From Thozetella sp. PMI_491 (Eukaryota; Ascomycota; Sordariomycetes; Chaetosphaeriales; Chaetosphaeriaceae): 64,000 nucleotides of DNA. A program made the translations under genes and the position numbers. Every line of letters begins with the position of its first letter. Position 1 is the first letter of the stretch. The notes under the pieces were generated by a model. That model did no database searches and had not been told where the DNA came from. It was given only the letters and a program-made list of their open reading frames with translations. Of the stretch, positions 23,454 through 36,107 are shown piece by piece. The stretch lies in NCBI GenBank assembly GCA_021432635.1, contig MU270028.1:792420-856419 (forward strand), given 5' to 3'.

Positions 23454-24140
23454 TCCCATTAACGTCATCATCGAGACCGATAGTACAATCAACCGCAGTA
23501 GCAATGTAACAGTGGCCTTAGGTTTGCAGTGATCCCCTGCTAGTTGTAATAGTGCCTTGCGGTCCCACAGCATAGGAATTCGCAGAATTCTGTAGATTGC
23601 GCCAATCAACGCGATTATGTCCACGGTTTTGCCTACCGGCGCTTTCACCGACTTTTCTACACATGAGAACTGTTAAGCAAAAGTGAAATAGTAACTAATA
23701 CCTTTGGATAACAGAGTCCCTCGATATTCTTATTATATCTTCAGCTGGGTTTCTTCTACTTCCAACGTGTACTTGCTGTGTATTTACGACGTGATGCTTC
23801 CTTCCCCTACAGCAAAAAGTACGATGTTAACGGCGTACTATGTTCTGATGAGCAGGCAATTAGCTAATACTCCCTTAGCCGTTAAATACAAGACGGAGAA
23901 TAGTATTGACTCATTTTTAAGGTAATATGGTCGAAGTTAGATTTCTAATCGGCTGGTGCTGTGAATCTCGATTCCCGGCCCAGGCTTCGGCAGGGTGGGT
24001 CTTGAGTCCACCAATGTGCCGAATACCGAAGAAGCACGAGACTATAAGATGAGGATTTCATGACGAACCTGAGCTACCCTAAACAGCCCAATTCACTATC
24101 TTCCTTTTAAACCCCAGAAGAAAAGTACTATTGATCCAAG
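23454..24140. other. Intergenic region
   Basis: About 0.7 kb of AT-rich sequence with no supported gene or repeat. It includes the promoter of the hydrolase gene that starts at 24141. Confidence 0.5.
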
Positions 24141-25358
24141 ATGGCATCAAAGCCCGTGTTCGAGGTTCCAGCCGGCGCCCGCGCCGAGGTGCACATCATC
24201 AATACGCCTAGCCGTATGGTTGATCTGCCTATAAGCCTGCTGCTCTCTCCATCCGTCGATGGCCACGAAAAATTCGCTCCTTTGGCGTCGTGGTCGTTCC
24301 TGATCCAGAGCTCCAAGGGCCAGAAGGTGATCTTCGACCTTGGTTTCCCAGCGGATATGGACGCCTACCCCCCTGCTGCAAAGGACTTGGTCAATGGGGT
24401 TGGGGTCCAGCTGGCGGAGCTGAAGCACGTTGCGGATGTACTCAAGGAGAATGATGTGGACCCTGCCGAGATTGGCAGTGTGGTCTGGAGGTATGTATTC
24501 TTGCCAAGTGAACAGTCTTCATGCTAACACGAATCGCCAGTCATCATCACTGGGATCACATAGGTGATATCACAACTTTCCCTAAGACTACAGAAGTAGT
24601 GGTCGGGCCTGGCTTCAAGGAAGCGTTTCTTCCTGGCTACCCGACCCAACCAGATACGTGGATCGAGGAACGTCATTTCGAGTACGGCGCCCCATGCACC
24701 CCTCGAACTTTCATTTACAGATCCATAGCTCACCATGTCCTACTTTAGAGGCCGAATATTGCGAGAGATCGATTTCTCAGCAGAGAGTTCTTCGCTGACC
24801 GTTGGACCTTTCCGGGCACATGACTTCTTCGGAGATGGCTCCTTCTATCTCCTCGACACACCCGGGCATGATACCGGCCACCTGGCTGGCCTCGCTCGCA
24901 CAACGACTAGCCCGGACACTTTCATCCTCATGGGAGGCGATGTCTGCCACCACGGTGGAGAGCTTCGCCCCTCGCAGTACCTTCCTATCCCGCCGGATGT
25001 CAAGTACCCTCTGTCGGAGTCTCTCCGCCCCCACATTTCCGCCTGTCCACTGGCCGCGCAGTTTCACGAGTTAAGCATTAAGCTGGGTCGTGAACCTTCC
25101 GGGCGATTCTACGATCCTGCTATGGTCGTTGACATGGCGGATGCGATCCAGTCGATCGAGAAGTCGCAGATCGCGGACGCACAGGACAACGTGCTGTTTG
25201 TTTTTGCGCACGATATGACGATTGAGGACGATTTTGAATTCTTTCCGCGCCGAGCAAACGACTGGAAGGCAAAAGGATGGCGCGAGAAGACTCTTTGGAA
25301 GTTCCTAGGCGATCTAGCGCCGGCTGCCGCTCAACTGGCGGCCAAGCCCTCGACCTAA
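24141..25358 (+). CDS. Metallo-beta-lactamase-fold hydrolase (lactonase-like), copy 1
   Basis: Three exons (24141-24490, 24541-24681, 24749-25358) give 366 residues in one frame. The metal-binding motif HHHWDH (HxHxDH) is created across the first splice junction. The later ligands are plausibly the His of DTPGHDTGHLAG and the Asp of MGGDVCHHGG. These are the features of the metallo-beta-lactamase superfamily branch that includes N-acyl homoserine lactonases and related fungal hydrolases that open lactone or lactam rings. No signal peptide is seen, so it is probably cytosolic. A Zn2Cys6 regulator follows on the same strand, then a monooxygenase, suggesting a small metabolic unit. A paralogue of the same fold lies at 58359. 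Confidence 0.88.
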
Positions 25359-26129
25359 ATGTCTTAAATAGATTAGTTGCGTCGAGCAGAGGCCCTATCG
25401 GGAGACAGAATAGTGACTAAAAATGAATAGATTGATATATATGGCACGTGAGATTCACGATACTTGCACATGTGAAGTTTGTTTCTAGATTACCGCGTGA
25501 TCGACAAGCATTTATAGTTGACTAGCGCAACGGGTCTTAGCGACTACTTGCATTACATCTGCATCAGCTTAGGCGAAAAAAATTGGAATTTGATATTGGT
25601 AAATGCATATCTTGGTATATGAGCGCCAGTAGTGTAGGGGATAGCGAGATGCAGTATGCGCCAGCACGTGTAGGAGGACGGAGTACATCGGGGATGATTC
25701 GCTTACGAGGTGAACTCATAGATGAAACACCTACCTTAAATACCATTTGCCTAAAGGAGTGGAGAGGAGAATGAATATAGACAAGGTAGTCTCTTCTTCC
25801 CCTAGGAGATTTGGTCATGGAAGCCATGCACACCAAATGTCAGTTTCCGTCTCAATCACTTGATACAAGGGCAGATGTCTGTGCCGAGTGCCGAAGGGCG
25901 AATGAGAAAAGTCTGTGCTCAAGGAGCTTACTGATCCATTCTCGGTACTCGGCATGGTATGCTGAGGTGCCGAGATCGCTGACAAACCTCACCTGTCCCC
26001 GACAACGACGCACGTATTCCCAGTCCATTTTGGTACCAAGACTGTCGGGAACCGGGCTCTGCCCTGCCCTTCCAATCAAAAGTTTCTTCGCTAACCACTA
26101 AACGTTGGAATACGAAACGACCCGGCATA
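25359..26129. other. Intergenic region upstream of Zn2Cys6 gene
   Basis: About 0.77 kb separates the hydrolase from the regulator. From 25.87 to 25.98 kb the word GCCGAG and its complement recur several times. No coding frame is supported. Confidence 0.5.
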
Positions 26130-28107
26130 ATGCCACTGCGGGACCGGGCCCACGTGGTCTGTACCGAATGCCACGCTCGCAAGGTACGTCGTACCCAAGG
26201 TCCGGCTCCACGGAGATGCTTGCTGGATCTAGCATTCATTCGGCCTCTCAACTAGGTAAAATGTGATCTGCAGACTGCATCCGATAAGGTGTGCAACAAC
26301 TGCCGCCGCTCACAACAGATATGCATGTCCGTCGAGTCACCAATCACCTCAATGCCTTGCAAGCTGTGCTGACGAGGCAATAGTGAGCGCGAAGGAACTC
26401 GGAAGCGGCGACCGTCGGCAAGACATCGAGATGCGGCTCGGAGAAGTCAACCTTGCGAATCCACAAGCCTAGAGCTACCCTCCCAAGACATAGCTCTTCC
26501 CCAGCCCGCCGTCGCGTCGCCTGAGATCCCCCCTACTGTGCCCAAACCACGCGCCAATGGATTCATCAGCCACTGCTCGCTAGCACACTTCGGGGAACAG
26601 GCTGAGTCAGTCGCCTTTGCGTCAAACTCCCATGTTGTCTCGTCGTATCTTCCAGACTCTCTACTCGCGTATGTACAAGCCGAAGATGCACCTCGACCAG
26701 CCCTCTTCCGAGCCTGGGCGGATGCATATACAACGCAGGCATTTCACCACTGCCCAGTTCTAGAGCAAAAGGACCTTTTAGACTCTTCGGCATCTCTTAC
26801 CTTGCAGAAAAGCATATGCATGGTGGGCAATCTGATGAGACACGACCCGAGCGGCCCAAGCCTCGCAGCTGAGCTCTACGGGAAGGTGAAGATGTTGATC
26901 TACATGAACTATGATCAGGAGCCGGTGCAGCTGCTCAAGTCGCTGTGTCTCATTTCCATGTGGAACAAGAAGCCTTCCAATCCAATCAATCTAGACGGGC
27001 CATGGCACTGGATTGGGGTAGCAACCCGGTTGGCGATGCAGATGGGCGTGCAGCGGGAATCAACAATTCGAAGCCGCCCTGATGCGGGCTGTCTTCGCAG
27101 GCTATTCTGGCAACTTCATGTACGTGGCCCGACTATACTGGTGTACAGAATACTAAGTTAAACCGTAGAATAGCGATGCTCTCGAAGTCGCCTGCTGGGG
27201 CCGCCCATCGTTGCTGAGACGCTACGATTTCGACATCAAGCTGCCAACGCTGGCTGACTTCGAGATCCAAAACACCCAGTCTCTATTTTTCATAGAGAGC
27301 ACAAAGCTCTGCACAATTATCGCCCGCATGTCGGAACTCCAAGCAGAAAGACGGCCAGTTCGCGCCGAAGAGCTCACGGACATCAAGGTGGCACTTTGCG
27401 ACTGGGTCAACCATCTGCCCGATGAGCTCCAGCTGTTTGATGCAGCTGGCAGTAGGAATGCCTACTATCGTCCCGCCTCAGAGCTTTCGATCCAATACTT
27501 CGTCGCAGTCATTTTGAGCGAGTTTTTGACCTACAAAAATAACCCAAGGCCTTGCCGAGTCTTGGTCCCGTCGCTCCTGGCAGCATCGTGCGGTGCTAGC
27601 CTCTACGACGAAATCCACTGCCGAGATGAAGCCGTATATCTTCCGCCCATCCACGGGTTTTTCTGTTTGGCCTTCGCACTTCCCCTGATACACTATGTTC
27701 CCCAATCTCCGGTGAAGGAGGCGACTTGCAAAAGGGACCTCGGCGTTATCCGCTCCATCCTGACTGGAATGCGGGATCGGTACGGCGATTGGAAAATGGC
27801 CCATCGAATGATGGACGAACTGGAGAAACACTTGGCGAGAGATGGACGTCCATGGGAAGGGGTTGATAACACACAGATACCGGAGATGTGTTGCGAGGCC
27901 CACAGGTTGTTCCCATTTCCTCCCACGTTCTGCGAGAATATGGACCTGTTGAAGCTGGCAACGGCGCCGGAAGACGAGTTCCTTGCAGCCAACTTTGTCC
28001 AGGTGCAAAATTGGCCGTCAGATGATGCCATCTTTGACTGCACGTGGATGGACCTCTTCGGAGTTGACTTTGGCAACCCAGGCGTAGAGTTTGATACCAG
28101 CAGTTAA
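26130..28107 (+). CDS. Zn2Cys6 transcription factor with fungal-specific domain
   Basis: Four exons (26130-26183, 26256-26326, 26384-27119, 27169-28107) give 599 residues. The binuclear cluster is built across two introns: CTECHARK, then VKCD, then CNNCRRSQQIC, the usual six Cys. A basic stretch (REGTRKRRPS) follows. From about residue 150 the fungal_trans domain (PF04082) appears: GPWHWIGVATRLAMQMG, and the LFWQLHNSDALEVACWGRPS region created by the third splice. The second intron has a weak donor (GTCCGT) but is needed to remove an in-frame stop and restores a good linker. This is a nuclear pathway regulator. It sits between a metallo-beta-lactamase-fold gene and a convergent FAD monooxygenase that it may control. 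Confidence 0.9.
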
Positions 28108-28364
28108 GCTCTCCCGCTACGATAGTAATGTCTGAAGTGGGCAATGAATACTTGCAGATATTATTCCTCAAGGAACATGCGATTAGAACAATTGCGTCGA
28201 TGCATGCGATAGGAAAGTCCAAAGGAAAGTATAAATAAAAGAGTCGTATCATAAGCGCCTATTCTATCTATCATACCAAATACTGGCTAAGAAACAACCA
28301 ACCACCAAGTCTATGACACAAGAAATGCCAACCCCATATGCGCTGCAGGTCAATCTATTTACAT

Positions 28365-30951
28365 TTACTCGATGCGGCGAGCGAGGTTCGACCCGTCGGA
28401 CCCGCCCTGGACCACATCCATCCGTGCCTCCAAGATACCGTAGTTCGGGATGCCCTCCAGGTCCTGGACGATGTGGTGCAGTGTCGGGAGCGACTGCCAC
28501 TGGCCGGCGACGAACTGGAACGAGGCCTGGGTCGCGTGCTGGGTGCTATAGGGGGTCGCCTTGACGGGAGTGTACTCCTTGGGGGGGGCCGGCCGGGCGA
28601 GCATGCCGACCATCGGCTTGGGGGCCCCGCTGACGACGCCGTTGGTCTTGGGCTTCGGCTCTTCCTCGTAGGGCTCGAAGATGGCGTACTCGACGTCGGC
28701 CTTGCCGGGGTTACCGACCGATGGGATGTAGCGGTAGGTTAGGAGACCATCGTCATCCACCTTGGGCGCCGGGGCCGAGGGAACGGCCGGCTGCGAGAGG
28801 CCGTGCAGGCGGATCTGGCCGAGCTGAGTGCCCTTCCAGCTCAGCGTGATGTCCTTGCCGTTGGCGTAGTTGGTCACGTCGATGTCGCAGCCCACGACGG
28901 GTGCGCCGCGCTCCTCACGACCAGCGACCGCCGAGTCGGGCAGGTTCTCAAAGTAGACGGGAACGAAGGTGCCCTTGATGACATCGCCGTTCTCCTTGGT
29001 GTAGTGCACGCCGTGGATCTGCAGACCGATGCGCTCGTAGCCGTGGCCGCCGAGCCAGGGCAGGCCGCGGTACGACGTGCACACGAGAGACGCCTGGATC
29101 ATGGTGTCGTGCTTGGGGAAGGCGAAGGCGGGGCTCGGGAAGAAGTTCTGGAGGTACGTCTTGGAGGTGTTGAAGCGGATGGTGTGGACGGTCTGCTGGA
29201 CGTTGAAGTCGCTGGGCTTGCTGCCCAGGACGTTGTTGATGATGTTGCCAGGCTGGCTCGGGCCGGGGGCGGCGCCGAAGGACAGGGGCGCGCGCAGGCG
29301 GGTCTTGGTGTTCTTGGCCAGGAGGTGCTGGCGCAGGGCCTTCAGGGAGTGGTCGTACTCGTCGTGGCCGAAGTTGTAGGCATCGAACTCGGTGGCTATC
29401 GCGAGCGATAGAGCGCGTCAGCATACGTTAAGAAAGGGTGTGGTTGTCCGCAGCAAAAACACAATACTGACCGTTGAAGCCCTTCCTCTTCTGGTACTCC
29501 TGCGTCTGGCTGAAGATACGCGACGCTTCCTGGGTCTTGGAGGCGCGCTCCTTACGGCACTCCTCGTAGAGAGCCAGGCGCTCGGCGACGGCCGAGGCGG
29601 GGGTGCCGGCGCAGAAAAGCGTGCCCAACGACACACCATCCTCGATAGCCTGGGAGGCGCCGGAGGCACGGTGGGGCATGTGGGGGTGAGCAGCGTCACT
29701 GTACACGATGAGGTATTAGCAAGAACTGGTATATGCCATATGCCAAAGGGGGGGCTCTCTGTTTATGCTTACCCGAGGAGCGCCATCTTGCCGTTGATCC
29801 AGGTTCCGAGAGCGGGCATGTCGAGCAGGGGCCAGAGGCGGATAGTATCCTCGGACACCTTGTCGAGGACGGCACGGAAGGAAGCGTTGAACTCGCTGCC
29901 GACCTTGACCACCAACTTCTTCAGGTTGGCTGCGTGGCATGTCAGTACTATAGATCTACTGGGGCGTGCCGTCGCCGAGATGCCTACCTGGGCTCTGGTC
30001 AGTCGTCTCCGACTCCCGGGCATCGTGCAAGAAGACGAAGTTGGCCAGGGTGCCGCCGGCAATAGGGTACATGACGAGACGCTTGATCTGGCTCAGCGTG
30101 ACGGTGGCCACGAGGGTGCCGTCCGGTCCCAGAGTCTGAGCAGTGACGGGGTCGTTGCGGAGGGTCTCGATCGGGATGGTGAAGCGGAAGGTGCTGAGTC
30201 CGCAGTGGAAGGGGACGTATCCGTGTCCGCTGGGAAGCGCGTTACGGCATTTGGACTGATCCTTGTAAGCCTCTTCTTCCCTTTCGCCCTTTCTACCATG
30301 CCTCCTAGTGGAGTGGGAGGGCTAGACCGGAAGACCTACGTGGACACCATCGGCACCGACCACCAAGTCACCGTACACCTTCTCGCCGCTGACGAGCGTC
30401 ACCTCGCCCTTGTCGGCGTCGACCGAGGCCACACGCGACGACAGCCGCAGCACGCACGGCTTGCCGGGGCCTTCGGGCGAGAGGGCCCGGTCGCGAAGCG
30501 CGCGGTGGAGGTGAGCGCGGTGGACCATGACACGGCGGTGCTGCCAGCGCTTGCAGTCCTCGGCATAGCTCATGTACATGGGCTTGGGGGCTCCTGGGGG
30601 CCAAATGCTAGTTCCGGTGTTCTCAACACCGCCGATGGTCTTGTCATTGAGCAAATCTACGCCGAGGCGCTTGAGCGCGCCCATGCAGTAGGGGGCGATG
30701 TGCAGACCGGCACCGATCTCGCCGCTGAAGCTCGACGACTCCAGGAGCGTGACATCGTGGCCGGATTGCCGGAGGGAAACGGCAGCGGCCTGTGGTTGAG
30801 CTTGTTAGCAATACGAATTGTACGAGGATGCAGCCATCCTGCAGCAGCGGGCATCGAGCCTTACCAGACCACCAATACCAGCACCGGCGATGAGGACCTT
30901 CAGGGGGGCCGGGTCGGCGGCAGCGCCATTGGCAGAACCGTGCGTAACCAT
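28365..30951 (-). CDS. FAD-dependent monooxygenase fused to acetoacetate-decarboxylase-like domain
   Basis: Six exons from the right: 30951-30865, 30789-30340, 30255-29988, 29929-29773, 29698-29472, 29395-28365. They give 739 residues in one frame. Residues 1-400 are a group A flavoprotein hydroxylase of the salicylate hydroxylase type: IAGAGIGGL, DLVVGADGVHS and LLGDAAHPHMP are the three FAD motifs, in order. From about 440 the protein changes to a domain resembling acetoacetate decarboxylase, with SYRGLPWLGGHGYERIG and VAGREERGAPVVGCDIDV. No signal peptide is seen. A plausible reaction is hydroxylation of an aromatic or beta-keto acid followed by decarboxylation or ring modification, but the substrate is unknown. 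It is convergent with the Zn2Cys6 gene (257-bp gap). Confidence 0.88.
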
Positions 30952-33900
30952 GGCGGGGGTTATTGTCTTTTTTCTTTTTTTTTTTCCTTCTGTTGTGTGT
31001 TAGGCGTTAGGCAAAAGATCTATGCGTAGAAGGACTATAGGCGAGGGCGGTCGGTGGCTTACTCCGAGACTACAGGAGGCTCGTTGGCCGAGTGGTGACT
31101 GGATATTTCAATATCGCTCCAACGCCTGCAAACGCTCAAAAATCCATCCCGAAAGCCCGAGGGCTTCCCCCCTGGGAAAGGCTGTCCAAATAATACATCG
31201 TCCGATTGCATGTCCGCTCAGTTATCCATCGACTGTTTCCTGGTCTGATTGATGTTCCCCGGGAATCCGCGAGGGATGACTCCGGCTCCCTCGGCCGACT
31301 AGTGAGACCCGTGGCTTGCGGCGACTTAGACTCTGAAAAGTGGGCCTGCACAACCCCCGGGGGGCAATCCTTAGCTTGGCGCAGCCTGTTAGTGCTTGGC
31401 ATGCAGCCACTGCAATTGGCACTAACAGCATCTCTGGCTGAGACGCACCAACTACCGGGAAGGAGCGTAGCTTCCCGGACCTTCCTGCTTATGAACGAAT
31501 CGGGGGCGAACACCACGAGGCAAACCCAGTGCTAGTCGCCCAGCCGGTGTCCGAAGATTCATGCTAACGTCACCTAGAGAGCAGAAACCCTGGCCGAGAT
31601 GGGCCACCAGGTGAACACGAAGCAGGCAAATCGACGCGCACCACGCCGAAATTGGCCTTCGCGCGAAATCGCCGTCTCGCCCTCGCGCTCGGCCTTGTGC
31701 GGTCGTCGCGGATTGCCGCCAAGAAAGGCTTCCATCGCGACGGAAAAGAGGATAGGGCTATCGCCCGTTGGCCTGCAATCCGTGCATGACGCAGAAGCCT
31801 TCGACTGCATCACGGGCAGGCTGGGCAGCAGACGGCTGCACGATGCGGCAACCCTTGCGCGGTGCTTAACACCCGGAGAGGGGGACGGATGAGGTCGGGT
31901 GTGGCTCCCGAGCGGCACAGAGGACGGTGTCACCACCTTGAACAGGCTGGAGGTGCGTAGATCTCTTACAGGCTGTTTTAGATTAAGGCTATCAGCACCA
32001 TCGTGCAACTTTACACCATTGCAGCCAGATCCCTATCCCCTTCGAGATTGTGCCAGATCCTGGTCCTCTGCGCTCCCACGGCACACCCGTGACCGCCACA
32101 GGGGTCTTGGCAGCCAGAGAGAGATCACATGGACAACCGGGCACATCTCCAATGCTACTCATTAGTGCATGGCTGTCGATGCTAAAGCGGGAATGCGGAG
32201 GCACGCAGTCGCTCTCCCGGAGACTTCAGGGATGAGTCCCGCCACATCCGTCCTACCCTGTCGGCCAAACTGGTAGCAATTGGGCCGAGGCCATGATAGG
32301 AGCAGACGGTAGGAGTCCTGCGCCGATTGCCCCGGGGGCGATCGTCTGACAGCCGGTGCCCTGAGCTTGTGCTGCGCCCACGGCCGGCGGCAACGCCCGC
32401 TCGCCCCTTCTCCGTGCACGGCGGACAACCTTGCCGCCGAGACCCGTCTGCGAGGTACCAACTGCGGTTCGCAGAGCCGAACGCACCGGATCATACGAGG
32501 CCGGAGCCGCGTCGACCGATGGTGCTACCTTCGTGCATACCCAAAAGCTTGGGACGGCTGACTTTTGGGAGGATTGCGATTAGGATCTCAGCCCACGGAG
32601 GTGCAACCTGCAGAAGAAAAAAGATACCGTGCTTATTTACTCCGATACACTTGGCGCGGTGACGCTACTCTCAGTCTATGAGACACCACACCGCGCCACA
32701 GGAGCGCCTCCCAAGCCACGAAAGTTTTAGCCACCATCGCTGACGCCGGCGTCTCCCGGCTGCGCTTCGTACTCCGAAACAAAAACTCATTCAACATCAT
32801 TATGAGCCGGTTTCCTTCCTACATGATGCGCAATGAAACTCATGTTCGTCCTCATGGCGACGAAACCGACGCAACCGGCCGACGACTCTAAATCTTACCC
32901 AGCGCCCCTAATATTGTTAGCTAATGCATCCCAATAAAACCTTTATCCGGACTACGAGAGCCGCATTCGAAATGATGTATGAAAAGAAGCGAAGCACCAT
33001 GTAATGATTTTACAGCTCCTTTAAACTTTGAAGTTGGGCACAGACTGATGCACGAAGACTCTTTGAGAATAGGCAGGCTCCAGGAACCTGGAACACATGT
33101 TGCACAACAGCAGAGTCTTAACTTTAAATCCTTTCTCGGGAAGTTTACGTCTAAACCTCCACGCCTGCATTGCGGCACAGAATCTTGACTAGCCAAGCCA
33201 GAGCTCATGAAGAGAAGTTTCCTAATCCGTCAATTCCCTTTCAGCCAAGCCGGACACTCCTGTCTTGGCGCGGCGTCGGGAGGCTCCCTAGCCCATTTCC
33301 ATCCGTCTGAGACTCTAGAACCCTAAGGTACGTTGACGACTATAATTACTCGCGGAAAAGATCTAGCTAAATAAATACCTATCTTGCCATGGAAAATACC
33401 CCCTTTGAGCTCCATGTAAATGCTGTAGCATCGAGAGAAAGACGAATCCGAAAACTAATGGTGGGTATACAATTCGATGTGCTAACTCTAGATGACGACT
33501 ATTAAAGACTATAACTCGAAGCTCTCTTCTATGGCCAAATATGCACTCCCTCTGTATCTTGTTTACATGCAATCGGTGTATTACTACGCTGCTTTCGCCT
33601 TCTTCAGAACTACCCGCCCTCGCAACGGGCTGAACGAATTCCACAATTGTGTCGCATGCCATTAACGCCTGAAACAATGTGGCCGATGTTTTTCGTTCCC
33701 AGCCACACTCAACGAGTTGGTGAAAGAGGGAGCGCTTAAAATTGGATTTCGTCTTGATACTCGACCAACAACTTCGAGTACGCGCAAGAGCTAAACTCAT
33801 AGTGTAGCGGTGTTTTGAAACAGCAGCAAGACTGTAGATTATTTTCCCAATAATTCGGAAATCTTGATTTTTCAACTCATCTTATCCTCGCTGCCGGTTT

Positions 33901-34905
33901 CTTACGCGTCGCTCACTTAGAAGACGGGAGGAATTAGCTAACTACCTCAAGGTACCTCAGTTCTTTGGCATTCCGCACTGTCGCATGTACTATAACCAAA
34001 GCATGTGACCTACGCTCTCTCATATAGTTTTAGCGTCTGCTTTCTGCATCGTCGAGTCCGTTTCGCGGCCCTACTCCATATTCATTCTCTACCAAATCGA
34101 AAATTTCCCTCTCTGGAGACTTGTCTGGGTCCCAGAGAAAGGTCGAGGGATTGGTAGAATGCCAAGGCAGCCTGGCAGCCCTACTAGCTGCGAAGTGGCA
34201 CAATATACCCGGAATGCGACTGCCTTGTCCGATTCCAATTGAGAACTATTGAATCAGGATTTCTGCGCGAACTAAGGGAGTTGTAGAAGAAACTACACCA
34301 AAAGGCCTCCCCCTGCGCCAAGATGCGGAGGATTCGGTTGTATTTTGGTGTTGTCGTCAGATGGTGGAACTAAAGATTTACTAGATCTAGAAATCTTTTT
34401 CGAACTTCGAGCAGTTTTGGGGGCTACCGACCAACATGGTATACTCAGCCGCGCCGCCTAGACAAAATCGGTGTTGACTTACTCAGGGCGAAGGGGGACC
34501 AGTTTACTAGTTCAAGCCCTGAGTAAGCAGGGCTGAAAGGGGTGCTGTAGGAGCGTCCAATCAGGCTTACAGTTCCGTGAGGCGAGGTAGTCCCCCTAAC
34601 AAACGCCGTTAAAGCTGACTGTTCTGGGCTGCATGATTGGCTAGAAGCCACCCCGCAGAACAATATGCAGTCCTCACCCCTTGCCCTCCACCCAGGCGCA
34701 CTCTCGTATCCTGATGGCTTAGCCCTCGCTAGGATCTTACCTAAGTGTGGACTCAGGAGGCTGTCTCAAAGCTTCAACATGGTTTGGATATAAAAACAAG
34801 CCTGCTGTTCGCTGCTGCAGAGAGTCCAGACCCCGCAGGCATCCACCACTCTACAGAATAGCTACCCCATTGGCTCCATCAAAGGTGCGCGGCAGCAAGT
34901 ACACT
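30952..34905. other. Gene-free 3.95 kb interval
   Basis: Nothing coding can be supported. A pyrimidine tract (about 30966-30990) lies just upstream of the monooxygenase start and reads as an A/G-rich leader on its strand. From about 31.5 to 32.6 kb the sequence is GC-richer with many overlapping short frames. A 170-codon minus-strand frame at 33363-33875 lacks an ATG at its start and resembles nothing I know. Confidence 0.5.
34789..34794 (+). promoter_or_regulatory. TATA box of GH17-like gene
   Basis: TATAAA lies 117 bp before the ATG at 34906, consistent with a core promoter followed by an untranslated leader. The call rests on sequence and spacing only. Confidence 0.5.
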
Positions 34906-36107
34906 ATGGCTATACTCATTTACCTGCTCTCCCTGGCTGGAGCGGTGTCGACCGCGTTGGCCGCAGCCATCCAACCCACTCCCTGCTTCCCATATGGGTC
35001 ACTTACCCTCCCAAAAGACCTATCGAAGCCATCGACGGCGCTCAAGGATTGGTGGTGCCCTCAGTCCATGGCATACGGGTTCCAGGGATTCGCATACCCG
35101 CTCGAGAACAGCGACTGCTCCGCCAAAAGCAACGGCTATGATGCCATGAACAAAGACTTCGCCAAGATGAAGGCAGATTTCGGTGCCACCCTCGTTCGCA
35201 TGTACTATCCTGCATGCACGCAGACTTCAGTATTTGAGAATGCGATCAAGGCGGCTGTGGCGAACAACATGGCAGTCATCTTCCAAGTCTACACCAACTT
35301 GGGTAGAGACGTACGTGGCCGCAGGCCTTTGGCTCAACTAGCCAGACCGATAGGCCAGAGGACGCTAACAGAGAAATAGGAGACGACCTGGAAGAAATCG
35401 CAACAGGCCATCTATGACGTGATGAACTCGAAGACCTATGGCCCTATCGCGCCATATGTTGTTCATTCTGCCGACTTTGGCTCCGAGCCCGTCACAGACT
35501 ACATGGACGGCTCTCGTGTCGGGAACGGCGAGCAGTTTGTGGCCGATCTGAAAAGCTTTCGCACCAAGATGAACGGCTACGGAGTCAAGGCCGGCATCAG
35601 CGAAAGTTGGCATATCGGCGGGGTCATGGCCGCAAGCAACTACGTCGGACTGGGTCCTCTCGGAAAGTCAGTCAAGGCAAACTCGGACTACGTCCACGAC
35701 CACATTATGCCTTACTACCACCCAGAGGTTACCGCAGCTCAGTCTTGGGCTTGGATTAAAGAGCGCATCGAGTGGGTCAACAAGACGGTCGGGCTACCCG
35801 TGATGATCACCGAGACTCAGGCAAGTAGCATTCCGACGATGGATTATCTTGATCAACCCTTGAGCCAGGCTAACCACGAATACACTGGCAGTGGGCATGG
35901 GGTGCCAACACCCATATGCCGAACCGGCCAGACGTTGGCGTTTCACAGTATACGAAGTTTTGGAAGGCTTGGGATGACAATTGTGAATATCTCAAGACCA
36001 AGAACGTTGGCTGGTTCCTTCACACATGGCACGGCGAGACTACCTTTGATATCCTCAAAGACGATGGAACCTACGTCATTCCCAGCTGGAAGCCACGGAA
36101 GTGCTAG
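34906..36107 (+). CDS. Secreted GH17-like glycoside hydrolase
   Basis: Three exons (34906-35310, 35380-35820, 35892-36107) give 353 residues. The protein starts with a clear signal peptide (MAILIYLLSLAGAVSTALAA). The body reads as a TIM-barrel hydrolase: FGATLVRMYYPACTQ early, then AGISESWHIGG and LPVMITETQ on successive strands, each with a Glu at a strand end as expected for a retaining enzyme. It closes with GWFLHTWHGETTF. I read it as GH17-like (beta-1,3-glucanase clan) with moderate confidence. The second intron is GC-AG: the exon ends in CAG, the intron begins GCAAGT, and the next exon resumes with WAWGAN in frame. The first in-frame ATG encoding the signal peptide was chosen over a longer upstream frame. 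It is convergent with a secretory lipase, so both are probably extracellular nutrient or wall enzymes. Confidence 0.85.

Noticed and set aside
31078-31160. Possible tRNA-Ser/Leu, from TTGGCCGAGTGGT
   Set aside because: Only the D-arm-like word is present; no T-arm GGTTCGAATCC-like block and no matching acceptor stem follow at the right distance.
33363-33875. 170-codon minus-strand frame
   Set aside because: The frame begins at TTG, has no recognisable domain or splice context, and lies in a gene-free interval.
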